A stretch of 64,000 nucleotides of DNA from Gallionellales bacterium 39-52-133 (GCA_002278935.1 NCJL01000003.1:1-64000), one strand, 5' to 3'. Numbered from the stretch's first letter, positions 34,922 to 43,723 are shown. Notes: generated by a model not told the origin, from the sequence alone. Translations and numbers: made by a program.

Positions 34922-35424
34922 CGGCACTACGCTGTACACAGAAATTAGTGAAGGCGATGAAAGTCACACCGTCTGCACCACCTGCACCTGGATCAAACCG
35001 TTTGGGAGATTGGTCGCTGAATCTGTTGCATACTCGCCCGAAGCTGGTGGTGGCAGTAAGCGAGCATGACAGGCTTGGGCTGGTTCTGGAAGCTGCGCCA
35101 TTTGCCACCTTGCCGCAGCGCTTTGCCGAGGCGGTGTTTGTGCAGTTGCTCGCCATAGGCGTGCCGCCCGAAGAAGCAAGACACGAACGCGATGCGATGC
35201 AGCCTTTGGTAGTCACCGCAACTACGGGTTATGCCAATCGCCTGAGCTTGCAAGCCAATCTGAAGGATTACGCATGGCTTGCAGATGTAAGGCAGACGGG
35301 ACGCAACGAGCCTGTCGCCGCCATCAACGCGCGCTTGGCTGATAATATTGTGAGCATCAACGGCAAGATGGATTTTCCAAAAGAGCATGTGCTCAACAGG
35401 TTGCTGGCAAAGCGTCTCGGATGA
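34918..35424 (+). CDS. DUF6933-like protein coupled to the Fic gene
   Basis: A 168-residue protein whose start MTALRCTQKLVKAM recalls the DUF6933 family. No catalytic motif is visible. It overlaps the Fic gene by 4 bases, so a functional link (partner or modulator) is likely. Family assignment is from memory and weak. Confidence 0.5.
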   Translation: MTALRCTQKLVKAMKVTPSAPPAPGSNRLGDWSLNLLHTRPKLVVAVSEHDRLGLVLEAAPFATLPQRFAEAVFVQLLAIGVPPEEARHERDAMQPLVVTATTGYANRLSLQANLKDYAWLADVRQTGRNEPVAAINARLADNIVSINGKMDFPKEHVLNRLLAKRLG

Positions 35425-35466
35425 ATATGACAAGCTGTGATTATTTGCAACACTTTTCAATTTAAC

Positions 35467-36099
35467 ATGACTACACGTATCTGCTTTATCCGCCATGGTG
35501 AAACCGACTGGAATGTGGCCCATCGCATTCAGGGGCAAACCGATGTTCCACTGAATGAAACCGGCCGCAGCCAGGCGCTGGCAATGGCGTTTAATGCGGG
35601 CCATTATGATTTTGGTGCGATTGTCAGCAGTGATTTACAGCGTGCACTGGATACTGCAAAGATGGTTGCGGAAAGGCGCGGGCTGGAAGTGAGCACCCTG
35701 CCGCTGTTGCGCGAGCGGCATTTCGGCATTTTTCAGGGGCTCACGGCGGAGGAGGGCTTGCAGCTAAGTCCGGCCGCTCATGCCTGTTATCTGGCCCGCG
35801 ATGTGAACTATGATTTTGAATCGGGCGAAAGCATGCTGCGCTTTGCCGAACGGGTGAAAGAGGCGGTAGATTACCTGACCCATCTTCACCACGGGCAGAC
35901 CATTGCCGTTGTCAGCCATGCCGGTGTGCTGGAGATTGTCTACCGCCAGGCGACCGGCAGGCCGCTGCACACTCCGCGCGATTTCGTCATTCCCAATTGC
36001 GCGCTTAACTGGTTTAACTTCGATGAGCGCGGCTGGCACCTGGAAGCATGGGATGATCACCATCATCTGGCCAAGGTGTTGATGGAGTCTGCGGAATAA
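35467..36099 (+). CDS. Histidine phosphatase family protein (phosphoglycerate mutase-like)
   Basis: A 210-residue enzyme of the histidine phosphatase superfamily. The RHG motif is in FIRHGETDWN (about residues 7-16), the second Arg in SSDLQRALDTA, the Glu in RERHFG, and the second His in VSHAGVL (about 152). It may be a phosphatase for small phosphorylated molecules, such as a CobC- or GpmB-type enzyme. The start at 35467 is chosen because the fold begins there; an in-frame TTG at 35437 is possible. Confidence 0.87.
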   Translation: MTTRICFIRHGETDWNVAHRIQGQTDVPLNETGRSQALAMAFNAGHYDFGAIVSSDLQRALDTAKMVAERRGLEVSTLPLLRERHFGIFQGLTAEEGLQLSPAAHACYLARDVNYDFESGESMLRFAERVKEAVDYLTHLHHGQTIAVVSHAGVLEIVYRQATGRPLHTPRDFVIPNCALNWFNFDERGWHLEAWDDHHHLAKVLMESAE

Positions 36100-36227
36100 A
36101 GAAATTGCAGCGTGACAATATGCCGCGCCACCCGATGAGAAAGGTTTGCTGGCAGCGCTTGCATCTTTTATGATTCGCCCCCATGTCGTTAATGTTTCAC
36201 CTCACTTTAAAGAAGGATATAAGCCGA

Positions 36228-36650
36228 ATGTACAATACTTTTAAACCCGCACAGCCTGTTGGCCTGATGGATTTTGTGAAAGCCGCCAAGGCCTGCGTTA
36301 CCGAAATTTCTCCGCAGGAGCTAAAAGCGAAGCTGGATGCCAAGGAGGATTTTGTGCTGATCGATGTGCGCGAATCGGCAGAATTTGAGCATGGCCATAT
36401 CCCAAGCGCGCATCTGGTGCCGCGCGGCATTATTGAAGCGGCCGCAGATACCGGCTACCCCAAGCATTACCCACCTCTGTCTGGCGCGCGCGAGCAGCAG
36501 GTTGTTGTTTACTGTGCTACCAGCGGCCGTTCGGCCATGGCCGCCGCGGTGTTGCAGATGATGGGTTACAAGAAGGTGCTTAATCTTGCCGGCGGTTTTG
36601 GACGTTGGGAAACCGAGGGTCTGCCGCAAGTGCGCGAGGCTGAATATTAA
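36228..36650 (+). CDS. Rhodanese-like domain protein
   Basis: A 140-residue single-domain rhodanese. The active-site loop CATSGR near residue 103 holds the persulfide-forming Cys. FVLIDVRESAEFEHGHIPSA is the family signature. The start at 36228 follows AGAAGGAT by about 10 bases. It may carry sulfur or cyanide-derived sulfane; the precise role is unknown. Confidence 0.88.
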   Translation: MYNTFKPAQPVGLMDFVKAAKACVTEISPQELKAKLDAKEDFVLIDVRESAEFEHGHIPSAHLVPRGIIEAAADTGYPKHYPPLSGAREQQVVVYCATSGRSAMAAAVLQMMGYKKVLNLAGGFGRWETEGLPQVREAEY

Positions 36651-36734
36651 TAATTTGCTTTATAGCGTGCCGCCTGAATTGCAGGTGGCGCCAGGCTGCC
36701 TGGCGGGCAGGTCAGCGGGGGCGCTGCTGTCAGC

Positions 36735-36848
36735 TTGACCGTTCCTGCCGGGCCCTGCGCTAAACGCGGGAGAGCCTGGTCGAAGCACCCGCTCTTTACG
36801 CAGAACCCTGCGGCAAGCTCAGGACGAGCGGATGTTTCGCTTAATCTG
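36735..36848. repeat. Intergenic imperfect-palindrome repeat, copy B
   Basis: Diverged copy of the repeat at 12684-12796 with the same block order (GAGAGCCTGGTCGAAGCACC ... CAAGCTCAGGACGAGCGGAT). Both lie between genes. Confidence 0.65.
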
Positions 36849-36881
36849 ACAATATTTGGCCGGAAAGCAGATGTGAAATTT

Positions 36882-36911
36882 TTGATCAGAAGCGGAAAAA
36901 AGGGCTACACT
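36882..36911 (+). promoter_or_regulatory. Promoter of the small winged-helix gene
   Basis: TTGATC (36882-36887) and TACACT (36906-36911) are separated by 18 bases and lie about 60 bases before the ATG at 36970. Confidence 0.45.
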
Positions 36912-36969
36912 GTGTATCCCGGCTCAAACCCGATGAACAATTCATGGCGATTCAAAATCCCCAAAAATT

Positions 36970-37224
36970 ATGCATGAAATTTTGAAATTCCTTAAAACAC
37001 ATGGTGAAAAACTCGATACCGAGATCGCTGAAGCCATGGGGCTTTCACTGGCTAAAACTCGTGTCCAGCTGACGGCGCTTTCTGCCGAAGGCGAGATTAT
37101 GACGTGCCACAAAATTATGTTTGAGAAGGGTCATAAGATCGAAGGTTTGAGCTGTCGTTTATCCGGCCACATTCCCAAAGCTGCACCGGGCAGAAAATCG
37201 AAAGTGCAGTTAAAGTTGTCCTAG
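36970..37224 (+). CDS. Small winged-helix regulator-like protein
   Basis: An 84-residue basic protein: FLKTHGEKLDTEIAEAMGLSLAKTRVQLTALSAEGEI forms a winged-helix DNA-binding unit, and the tail is rich in Lys/Arg. Function unknown; probably a local transcription regulator. It stands alone. Confidence 0.6.
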   Translation: MHEILKFLKTHGEKLDTEIAEAMGLSLAKTRVQLTALSAEGEIMTCHKIMFEKGHKIEGLSCRLSGHIPKAAPGRKSKVQLKLS

Positions 37225-37267
37225 TCTTCCCCGCGCTACACACGCACTTCAGTCCTCTAAAGTGTTT

Positions 37268-37299
37268 AAAATATTCAATGTATTCAATATGTTACATTG
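37268..37299 (-). repeat. Dispersed AT-rich repeat copy (inverted)
   Basis: Read on the minus strand it contains GTAACATATTGAAT then ACATTGAATATTTTAA, similar to the copies at 29521 and 7121. It lies in the 134-base gap before the lipoprotein gene. Confidence 0.5.
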
Positions 37300-37358
37300 A
37301 ATACCCGGCGGTGTCGGCGTGCCGGATATTTATTCCCGCTTTGTTCCATTCCCCCGCG

Positions 37359-37820
37359 TTATTGACAGTGCTCATCCGGCTTCAGCTCAAAGAAGCGCGG
37401 ATATTCACTGGGGTGGTTCGCCAGTACCTTAACGCAATCCCCCACCTTGTATTGCAGATAGCTCATCACCTCGATGCGCTCTTCGCTGCCCAGCGGCTGC
37501 ACGGTATAGCGGATAGCCCCTTTGGCAATTTGCGGTTGCTCGTCGCGGCTGTCGCGCTGGCTATTGATCGGGCTGCCCATGCCAAACATCATGCCGCCAA
37601 AGCTGCCGCCTCCACCTATGCCAACACCTAAGCCGACTCCCACGCTGACTTTACTGTCAGCGGGGCTGTTCGCCTGTGCCTGCTTGCGTTCAAATTCGCT
37701 GAATTCATGCTTGTCGATTACGGTAGCCAGTTTGGCGTAGCGCGGGTCGTCTTCAAGTTTGGGTGTGTTCTGGCAGGCGGCAAGTAAAACCAGCAGCAGC
37801 GTTGCGATATATTTTTTCAT
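37359..37820 (-). CDS. Lipoprotein, paralogue 1
   Basis: A 153-residue lipoprotein with lipobox LLAAC at residues 12-16. The middle contains a Gly-rich stretch (GVGLGVGIGGGGSFGGMMFG) and the C-terminal part (IRYTVQPLGSEERIEVMSYLQYKVGDCVKVL) is a small beta domain with a conserved Cys pair. A paralogue of similar length lies at 38941, on the other side of the YihY gene. Outer-membrane or envelope role; no known family. Confidence 0.65.
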   Translation of the reverse strand: MKKYIATLLLVLLAACQNTPKLEDDPRYAKLATVIDKHEFSEFERKQAQANSPADSKVSVGVGLGVGIGGGGSFGGMMFGMGSPINSQRDSRDEQPQIAKGAIRYTVQPLGSEERIEVMSYLQYKVGDCVKVLANHPSEYPRFFELKPDEHCQ

Positions 37821-38029
37821 GCAGGTGACCTCATCAGAATAGTCCGCATCAATCTGTAAATCTGCCTTGGCAGTCTTCTGTATTCATTTTGCACATTGGG
37901 GTTTTTGGCGATAACTCAAGTGACCGTCATTGGGGCTTGTGGCCAAAGCATTTTCTGACTGCGATGATACAGGCAATGGTTCACACATATGCACACTGCG
38001 GTAAAATGATTTTCTAACCACGGATTTCT

Positions 38030-38935
38030 ATGAAACTCATCGACCCCAGAACAACTTATGTGCTGACCAACCCTGTCGCTTTCGCGCTGCAGGTTTTAAA
38101 AGCTTTTCAGGCGAATCAGGGCCTGCTTCTCGCCGGTGCGGTGGCATTTTACGCGCTGCTTTCGATTGTGCCGCTGCTTATTCTTCTGGTGATTGCCTTG
38201 TCTCAGGTGATTGATCAGGACGTGCTGCTGGCCACCGTAGTGAGGGCGCTGGAGTATGTGGTGCCGGGGGAAACCCGCGCGGTGGTGGTGGAGCTGAAAT
38301 CCCTTCTTGAGCAAAGCGGCGTATTCAGCTGGGTGTTGCTGGTGACGATGCTGATCTCCAGCTCGCTGGGCTTCAAGGTGCTGGAGAGCGCAATCTCGGT
38401 GATATTTCTGCACCGTGTGGAAACACGCAGAAGGCATTTCCTGGTGTCACTGCTATTGCCCTTTGGCTATATTGCTTTCATCGGCATCGTGCTTTTTCTG
38501 GGCACGTTTCTGATTATTATTTTGCTGGCAATAGGCGGAGAGAATCTGCAAGTTATGGGCTATAGCTGGTCGCTAGGCGGCTTTTCGCGCTGGATGATTT
38601 ATGTTGCCGGTGTGCTCGGCGAAATTTTGCTGATTGCCGCCATTTACTATTTTATGCCGGTAGGCAGAATCACGGTGCAGCATGCGCTGATCGGCGCGGC
38701 TACGGCGGGCCTGCTATGGGAGCTTGTGCGCCATGCGCTGGGCTGGTATTTCGGCACGCTGTCGCAGCTTAATGTGGTGTACGGCTCGCTTACTTCTGTG
38801 ATTGTCGCGCTGCTGAGCCTGGAGGTAGCCGCCACGCTGTTGCTGCTGGGAGCGCAGGTGATTGCAGAATACGAACGCATCGATATCGCCGGGGAAGCGA
38901 AGGAGCCTGTGCCACTGCAAACTGAAGGGAGCTGA
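38030..38935 (+). CDS. YihY/BrkB-family membrane protein
   Basis: A 301-residue inner-membrane protein with about six helices. Family features are AFYALLSIVPLLILLV near the N-terminus, LHRVETRRRHFLVSL in the middle and the WELVRHALGWYFG segment. YihY proteins are often wrongly called ribonuclease BN; their function is unsettled. Confidence 0.88.
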   Translation: MKLIDPRTTYVLTNPVAFALQVLKAFQANQGLLLAGAVAFYALLSIVPLLILLVIALSQVIDQDVLLATVVRALEYVVPGETRAVVVELKSLLEQSGVFSWVLLVTMLISSSLGFKVLESAISVIFLHRVETRRRHFLVSLLLPFGYIAFIGIVLFLGTFLIIILLAIGGENLQVMGYSWSLGGFSRWMIYVAGVLGEILLIAAIYYFMPVGRITVQHALIGAATAGLLWELVRHALGWYFGTLSQLNVVYGSLTSVIVALLSLEVAATLLLLGAQVIAEYERIDIAGEAKEPVPLQTEGS

Positions 38936-38940
38936 GTCAG

Positions 38941-39372
38941 CTAGTTGCAGTGTTCGCCCGATTTAAGCTTAAAGAATCGGGGGAATTCGGTGGGGTGGCC
39001 TGCCAGTACTTTGACGCAATCGTGTATTTGGTATTTGCTGTAGCTCAGCACTTCTATGCGTTCCTGGCTGTCCAGGGGCTGCACAATATAGCGGATTGCT
39101 CCGTCACTTATCTGGGGCTGAATGTCGCTGTTGTCACGATGGTCGCCCAGGCCCAGCATGATGCCGCCAAAGCCGCTCTTGCCAACACCAAAGCCCGTAT
39201 TGCTGTTGTCAGGGTTGTTGGCTTTGGCCTGATTGCGTTCAGTTTCACTGAATTCATATTTGTCGATAACAGTTGCCAGTCTGATATAGCGCGTGTCTTT
39301 TTCCAGCTTGTGAGTGGTGCTTTGGCAGGCGGACAGCAAGACCAGCACGAGGGTGGCGATAAATGTTTTCAT
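38941..39372 (-). CDS. Lipoprotein, paralogue 2
   Basis: A 143-residue lipoprotein with lipobox LLSAC (residues 11-15). It shares the pattern of the protein at 37359-37820: ATVIDKYEFSETERNQAKAN, IRYIVQPLDSQERIEVLSY and DCVKVLAGHP. The start at 39372 gives a standard signal; a longer frame adds seven non-signal residues. The two genes flank yihY and probably arose by duplication. Confidence 0.65.
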   Translation of the reverse strand: MKTFIATLVLVLLSACQSTTHKLEKDTRYIRLATVIDKYEFSETERNQAKANNPDNSNTGFGVGKSGFGGIMLGLGDHRDNSDIQPQISDGAIRYIVQPLDSQERIEVLSYSKYQIHDCVKVLAGHPTEFPRFFKLKSGEHCN

Positions 39373-39430
39373 TCTGTTTGCATGGTCAGGCAACTTCCGG
39401 ATTATTTATCGTAAAACAGCAGCTCAAGCT

Positions 39431-39535
39431 ACAGATTTCCACAGATTAAACAGAGAATTACCTTGCTTAATCTATACACCTCACGGTTGTTGCCGACATC
39501 ACAGATAACGACATGAAAATCTGCGTGAATCTGTG
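39431..39535. repeat. Inverted repeat with CACAGATT / AATCTGTG ends
   Basis: ACAGATTTCCACAGATT (39431-39447) and ATCTGCGTGAATCTGTG (39519-39535) are inverse-related blocks. They lie between the second lipoprotein and the superoxide dismutase gene and may form an intergenic repeat or terminator. Confidence 0.4.
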
Positions 39536-39553
39536 AGCAAGAGCTTGCAAGGT

Positions 39554-40138
39554 TTATGCAAAATTTTTCGCGGCGAAATCCCAGTTGGCCAGTTTATTGA
39601 GGAAAGTTTCAACAAACTTTGTGCGCATTTTCCGGTATTCGGGGTAATGAGTATGCTCGCTGATGTCTATGCATAAGAGTGGCTTGTCGGTAGTGGTAAG
39701 CGGCGTGCCTTCCTCGCTCATGTTGTCGATATCGAGCGAGCCATCGGCGCGTTTGACCAGCCATGTCCAGCCGGAGCTGTGATTGCCGACGGCGATTGTC
39801 TGGAAAGCTTTCTTGAATTCATCGAAGCTGCCCCACTTCCGGTTGATTGCATCCGCCAGTTCGCCGTCCGGAATTCCGCCGCCGTTCTGCTCCATGCTGC
39901 GCCAGAAGAAAGTGTGATTCCACACCTGTGATGCGGCTTTGCAGATATCTCCCGCAGGCGCAATTAATATAATCGTTTCCAGACTTAGTCTTTCAAACGC
40001 ACTACCTTTGTTCAGGCGGTTAAAGTTGTTCAAGTATCCCAGATGGTGCAAGCCACAACGGTATTCAAATGTTGACTGGGTCATATGCGCAGCAGTGCCG
40101 TCCATCGTGTAGGGCAAATCTGTTAATGAGTGTTCCAT
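39554..40138 (-). CDS. Fe/Mn superoxide dismutase-like protein lacking the first His ligand
   Basis: A 194-residue protein clearly in the Fe/Mn superoxide dismutase family. The start at 40138 follows GAGGAGA. Ligands matching E. coli SodB His73, Asp156 and His160 are present (VWNHTFFW; CIDISEHTHY). The position of His26 is Arg27 here (EYRCGLHH). The Trp of the WEH motif is Ser. A single A-to-G change (CAT to CGT) explains the loss of the ligand. Unless this is a sequencing error, normal metal binding should fail or change, so the protein may be inactive or serve another role. Confidence 0.88.
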   Translation of the reverse strand: MEHSLTDLPYTMDGTAAHMTQSTFEYRCGLHHLGYLNNFNRLNKGSAFERLSLETIILIAPAGDICKAASQVWNHTFFWRSMEQNGGGIPDGELADAINRKWGSFDEFKKAFQTIAVGNHSSGWTWLVKRADGSLDIDNMSEEGTPLTTTDKPLLCIDISEHTHYPEYRKMRTKFVETFLNKLANWDFAAKNFA

Positions 40139-40300
40139 TATTTTTCTCCTCGTTCTTGATGCAGCAAGTATGCAGTTGTGAAAAAACGGGTGCTGTGCGG
40201 CAGCGCACATAGCAGACAGGGGGCTGCGTACGTTATCGAACAGATTGGATTTCGCTTTCGGTTCAATGTGCAAATCTGAAGGTAAGGAGAGGAACGCAAC

Positions 40301-41368
40301 GTGAGCTCAGTAAAGCAGCTGGAATATAGCAATGCCGCAACCCGCGCCGGGTTGCTCTATGTGACGGACGCCCTTGCCGGCATTACGCGGCGACGTGCGG
40401 GCAAGGGCTGGAGTTATTTTGATGCTGAAGGTGCGCGTATCAGTGACGAGAATATACGAAAGCGCCTGAATGGCCTGGCGCTGCCGCCGGCATGGAGCAA
40501 CGTGTGGATCTGCCCGCATCCGGACGGTCATATTCTGGCGACGGCGCGCGATGCGCGCGGGCGCAAGCAGTATCACTACCATCCGCTGTATCGTGCCGCG
40601 CGCGACCAGTCAAAATTCAGTCATATGTTCAAGTTCAGTGAGATTTTGCCCGCGCTGAGAAAACGGGTAGAGCGCGATCTGCGCGCCGGTGAGCAGACGC
40701 GGCGTCAACTGCTCGCGTCGGTAGTGTGGCTGCTGGACAAAACGCTGATACGTGTCGGCAACGACGAATATGCGCGTACCAATCAGTCCTATGGTTTGAC
40801 GACGATGCTGAGGAAGCATGCACGGGTGACAGGCACGCTGCTGCGCTTCAGTTTTCGCGGCAAGAGCGGTGTCGACCATATTGTTGCGGTTGACGATCCG
40901 CTTCTCGCGCGTATTGTGCAGCGCTGCGAGCATTTGCACGGGCAGGAAATTTTTCAGTATGTCGATGAGTTGGGGCAGAGCAGGCCGATCCTGTCGGATG
41001 ATGTGAATGAGTACTTGCGCGAAGTGAGCGGGCGAGATATTACCGCAAAGGATTTTCGCACCTGGGGTGGCACCATGGTGGCCGCGGTTACGCTGCGCAC
41101 GCTGGGCCCCGCGGCCAGCCGCAAGGAGGCAGAGCGCAATATTCTGCATGCACTCGACACGGTGGCAGAGAGGCTGGGCAACACGCGCGCGGTATGCCGC
41201 AAATATTATGTGCATCCCGCCGTGCTGGAGGCCTACCATCTGGGCCTTACCGCACCGCACTCCGAGGTGGCCGAAACCTTCAACGCCAGAAATGAAATGT
41301 CGCATGCGGCACTGCGCCGCGACGAACTGGCGGTGCTGAATTTTCTGCAAAAATCGGCTGCGTATTGA
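40301..41368 (+). CDS. DNA topoisomerase IB (poxvirus-type)
   Basis: A 355-residue type IB topoisomerase. The N-terminal domain contains WSNVWICPHPDGHILATARDARGRKQYHYHP. The catalytic Arg (LIRVGNDEYA), Lys/His region, Arg (FRTWGGT) and Tyr (CRKYYVHPAV, about residue 303) are visible. A GTG start at 40301 is used, about 10 bases after AAGGAGA. It relaxes supercoils by a transient 3'-phosphotyrosyl bond. Confidence 0.92.
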   Translation: MSSVKQLEYSNAATRAGLLYVTDALAGITRRRAGKGWSYFDAEGARISDENIRKRLNGLALPPAWSNVWICPHPDGHILATARDARGRKQYHYHPLYRAARDQSKFSHMFKFSEILPALRKRVERDLRAGEQTRRQLLASVVWLLDKTLIRVGNDEYARTNQSYGLTTMLRKHARVTGTLLRFSFRGKSGVDHIVAVDDPLLARIVQRCEHLHGQEIFQYVDELGQSRPILSDDVNEYLREVSGRDITAKDFRTWGGTMVAAVTLRTLGPAASRKEAERNILHALDTVAERLGNTRAVCRKYYVHPAVLEAYHLGLTAPHSEVAETFNARNEMSHAALRRDELAVLNFLQKSAAY

Positions 41369-41468
41369 GTTTTTCCTGAAGCAATGCACGCTATAAACCC
41401 TCCCGGCCACCCCTTGTCAGGGGTGGAGTCCGGGTTGGAGGAAGTGGCGCAACTGCAGCGCGCCTTGC

Positions 41469-42578
41469 TCAGCCAGTCGCTATGTTCACGTGGGTATGCG
41501 TGGGAAAATTTGTTCGCTTGAATTCGTTTCCCTCGGCGTTGCGATAAACCAGTTCGCAGGTTTCGAAATTAAATTCGGGATGGTCGATATCTTTCCACTG
41601 GTCGAGATAGTGTTTGTAAAAGGGCTCAAAAAAACCGCGTTGCGGCTGGTCATGCTGCAGGCCGAAAACATACTCGGGCTGTGATTTTAAATCCATGCCG
41701 ATATGGCAGTACTGCACCCATACATATTCCCCGGTAACCACCAGTTTCCAGAAGGGTGGCTCGTCATAGAATTTCAGCTTGATCTTTTTGCCCGCATCGG
41801 CAAGCTTGCGCAGGAAGGCGATACTGTTCTCAACCTGTTCGCGATGTGCCTTGAGCGAGGCTTCCGGGTCTTCGGTGGACAGCGCCCGGGTGGCAATGCC
41901 TTTGCCGTAGGGGTTTGCCAGCAGCACGCGAATTTCATACGCCATATCAAAAGTTTTTTGCAGGTCGAGATTGTCCGCGCTCAGGGTATCGTTGCCGGTG
42001 ATCGACATAATGTACACGTCGCGCACGTTGGCAATTAGCCTGCGCATATCACGCTCTTTTCTGCGTGAGTTCCAGCCGCGCTCTTCGCGCGCATAAACCA
42101 GCGAGGCGATTTTGTTCATCTGCATGCTGCGTATGCCATCCCATGCAATCTTGGCTACATTGAACAGCAGCACCAGCACGGCGGCAAAAGCGATTTCCGT
42201 GACCAGCAGCAATTGTGAGTTGCCTTCCACCATGGGCCACCAGTTGAATAGTATGTATTCCGCAATGGCAGGCATGGAAAAAGCAATGCCTACCGCCATC
42301 AGGGTAACTACTACATGTGAGAGTGCATGATTGATGCCTTCGCTCAGATTGCTGAAATGTTTGTCGTGATCCACGTTGTTTACCCTGTAATGAAATGATA
42401 GTGCCGGCAGAAAAACTGAATGTATTCCGAAATACAGCGTGAAGAAAATGCCTGAAGACAGACAGCTTGACAGGTCGTGGCTGAATATTCTGTACGACAG
42501 CGTACGCAGGCTGGTGATTGTTCTTTTGGAAAATCGCGCAGAAAGCTGTGCTCCAGCAGGGTGAATACATTGATTCAA
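41469..42578 (-). CDS. Membrane protein with a soluble domain of unknown function
   Basis: A 369-residue protein. Hydrophobic segments lie about residues 36-60, 90-112 and 130-152; a soluble C-terminal domain of about 200 residues follows (YEIRVLLANPYGKGIATRAL, AGKKIKLKFYDEPPFWKLVV, EYVFGLQHDQPQRGFFEPFY). The soluble part recalls the phospholipase-D-like fold by its VLLANP...R and late GEYVWVQY segments, but the HKD catalytic motif is absent. The N-terminal start is uncertain (a GTG about 65 codons in is an alternative). Just upstream lies a dispersed AT-rich repeat. Confidence 0.55.
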   Translation of the reverse strand: MNQCIHPAGAQLSARFSKRTITSLRTLSYRIFSHDLSSCLSSGIFFTLYFGIHSVFLPALSFHYRVNNVDHDKHFSNLSEGINHALSHVVVTLMAVGIAFSMPAIAEYILFNWWPMVEGNSQLLLVTEIAFAAVLVLLFNVAKIAWDGIRSMQMNKIASLVYAREERGWNSRRKERDMRRLIANVRDVYIMSITGNDTLSADNLDLQKTFDMAYEIRVLLANPYGKGIATRALSTEDPEASLKAHREQVENSIAFLRKLADAGKKIKLKFYDEPPFWKLVVTGEYVWVQYCHIGMDLKSQPEYVFGLQHDQPQRGFFEPFYKHYLDQWKDIDHPEFNFETCELVYRNAEGNEFKRTNFPTHTHVNIATG

Positions 42579-42611
42579 TATAACTATTTGATTATATTGA
42601 ATATTTTATAA
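42573..42611 (+). repeat. Dispersed AT-rich repeat copy
   Basis: ATAACTATTTGATT followed by ATATTGAATATTTTAT, one of the clearest copies, between the membrane protein and the fbpC gene. Confidence 0.7.
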
Positions 42612-42655
42612 GGTTATTGGGCTGCCAGATATGCCCGGCCACGCTGACAGCCGGC

Positions 42656-43723
42656 CTACTCGCGGCGGAATGCCACGACGTGATCGACGGCCAGTCTGAT
42701 GCCTATCATTTCGCCGATGGCATGGTTGTGATGTGAAGGCACTAGCGACAGGGCATGCTGGCCGCTGGGCAGCTTGAGGGTGTAGAGGAATTCGGCACCG
42801 CGAAAAGCCTTGTTCTCGATTTCGGCCAGCAGCGGGCTGTCGTCGTCGTGGATGATGTCGTCCGGCCGCAGCAGTACGTCGACATGGCAGTTGCGCACGC
42901 ATTCCGCGCAGCCGCTGGCATCGCACTCAACCGGAATGTGGCCGCTGAGCACGCCGAGTTCTATTTTTACCTGATGGTCGTTGATTACCTCGCCGGTGAG
43001 CAGCGCGCCCTGGCCGACAAAATCGGCCACAAAGCGGTTGGCCGGTTCGTGGTAAAGATTGTAGGGTTCGTCCCATTGCTGGATGCGGCCTTCATGCATC
43101 ACGCCTACCCAGTCGGCCAGCGCGAAGGCTTCGTTCTGGTCATGGGTCACGATGAGCGCGGTGGTGGCTTCGCGCTTGAGAATGTCGCGCACTTCCAGCG
43201 ACAGGCGCTCGCGCAATTCCACGTCGAGGTTGGAGAACGGCTCGTCCATCAAAATCAGGCGTGGTCGCGGTGCCAGCGCGCGGGCCAGCGCGACACGCTG
43301 CTGCTGCCCGCCCGAGAGCTGGTGCGGATACTGCCCGGCATGGGCGGACAGCCCGACCAGCTCCAGCAGCTCGGCAATGCGCGCGAGGCGTGTGCTTTTG
43401 GTTTCATGGCGCAGGCCGAAGCCGACATTGTTGGCCACCGTCAGATGCGGGAACAGTGCGTAATCCTGAAACACCATGCCGACGCGGCGTTTTTCGGCGG
43501 CGAGCATCCAGCCGGGGCGGCTGACGACTTCGCCATCGATGCGGATTTCACCGTGCTGGATCGGCTCAAAGCCGGAGATGCAGCGCAGCGCGGTGGTTTT
43601 GCCGCAGCCGGAAGGGCCCAGCAGACAGCCGATCGCGCCTTCGGGCAGGGTGAAGGAGAGGTCGGCAATAATCTGCCGCTGCGCGTAGGACTGTGAAACC
43701 GACTCGAGGACTAATTCAGCCAT
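42656..43723 (-). CDS. fbpC: Iron(III) ABC transporter ATP-binding protein (FbpC-like)
   Basis: A 355-residue ATPase. Walker A is LLGPSGCGKTT (about residue 36), signature LSGGQQQR, Walker B LILMDEP. The C-terminal TOBE-like part has an unusual Cys cluster, CDASGCAECVRNC (C-x4-C-x2-C-x3-C, about residue 262-274), which could bind a metal or sense redox state. The start at 43723 overlaps the permease gene by 8 bases. With the FbpA and FbpB genes it forms an iron importer. Confidence 0.88.
   Translation of the reverse strand: MAELVLESVSQSYAQRQIIADLSFTLPEGAIGCLLGPSGCGKTTALRCISGFEPIQHGEIRIDGEVVSRPGWMLAAEKRRVGMVFQDYALFPHLTVANNVGFGLRHETKSTRLARIAELLELVGLSAHAGQYPHQLSGGQQQRVALARALAPRPRLILMDEPFSNLDVELRERLSLEVRDILKREATTALIVTHDQNEAFALADWVGVMHEGRIQQWDEPYNLYHEPANRFVADFVGQGALLTGEVINDHQVKIELGVLSGHIPVECDASGCAECVRNCHVDVLLRPDDIIHDDDSPLLAEIENKAFRGAEFLYTLKLPSGQHALSLVPSHHNHAIGEMIGIRLAVDHVVAFRRE

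Noticed and set aside
36735..36977. 80-codon open frame over repeat copy B
   Set aside because: It consists mostly of the intergenic repeat and promoter of the winged-helix gene.
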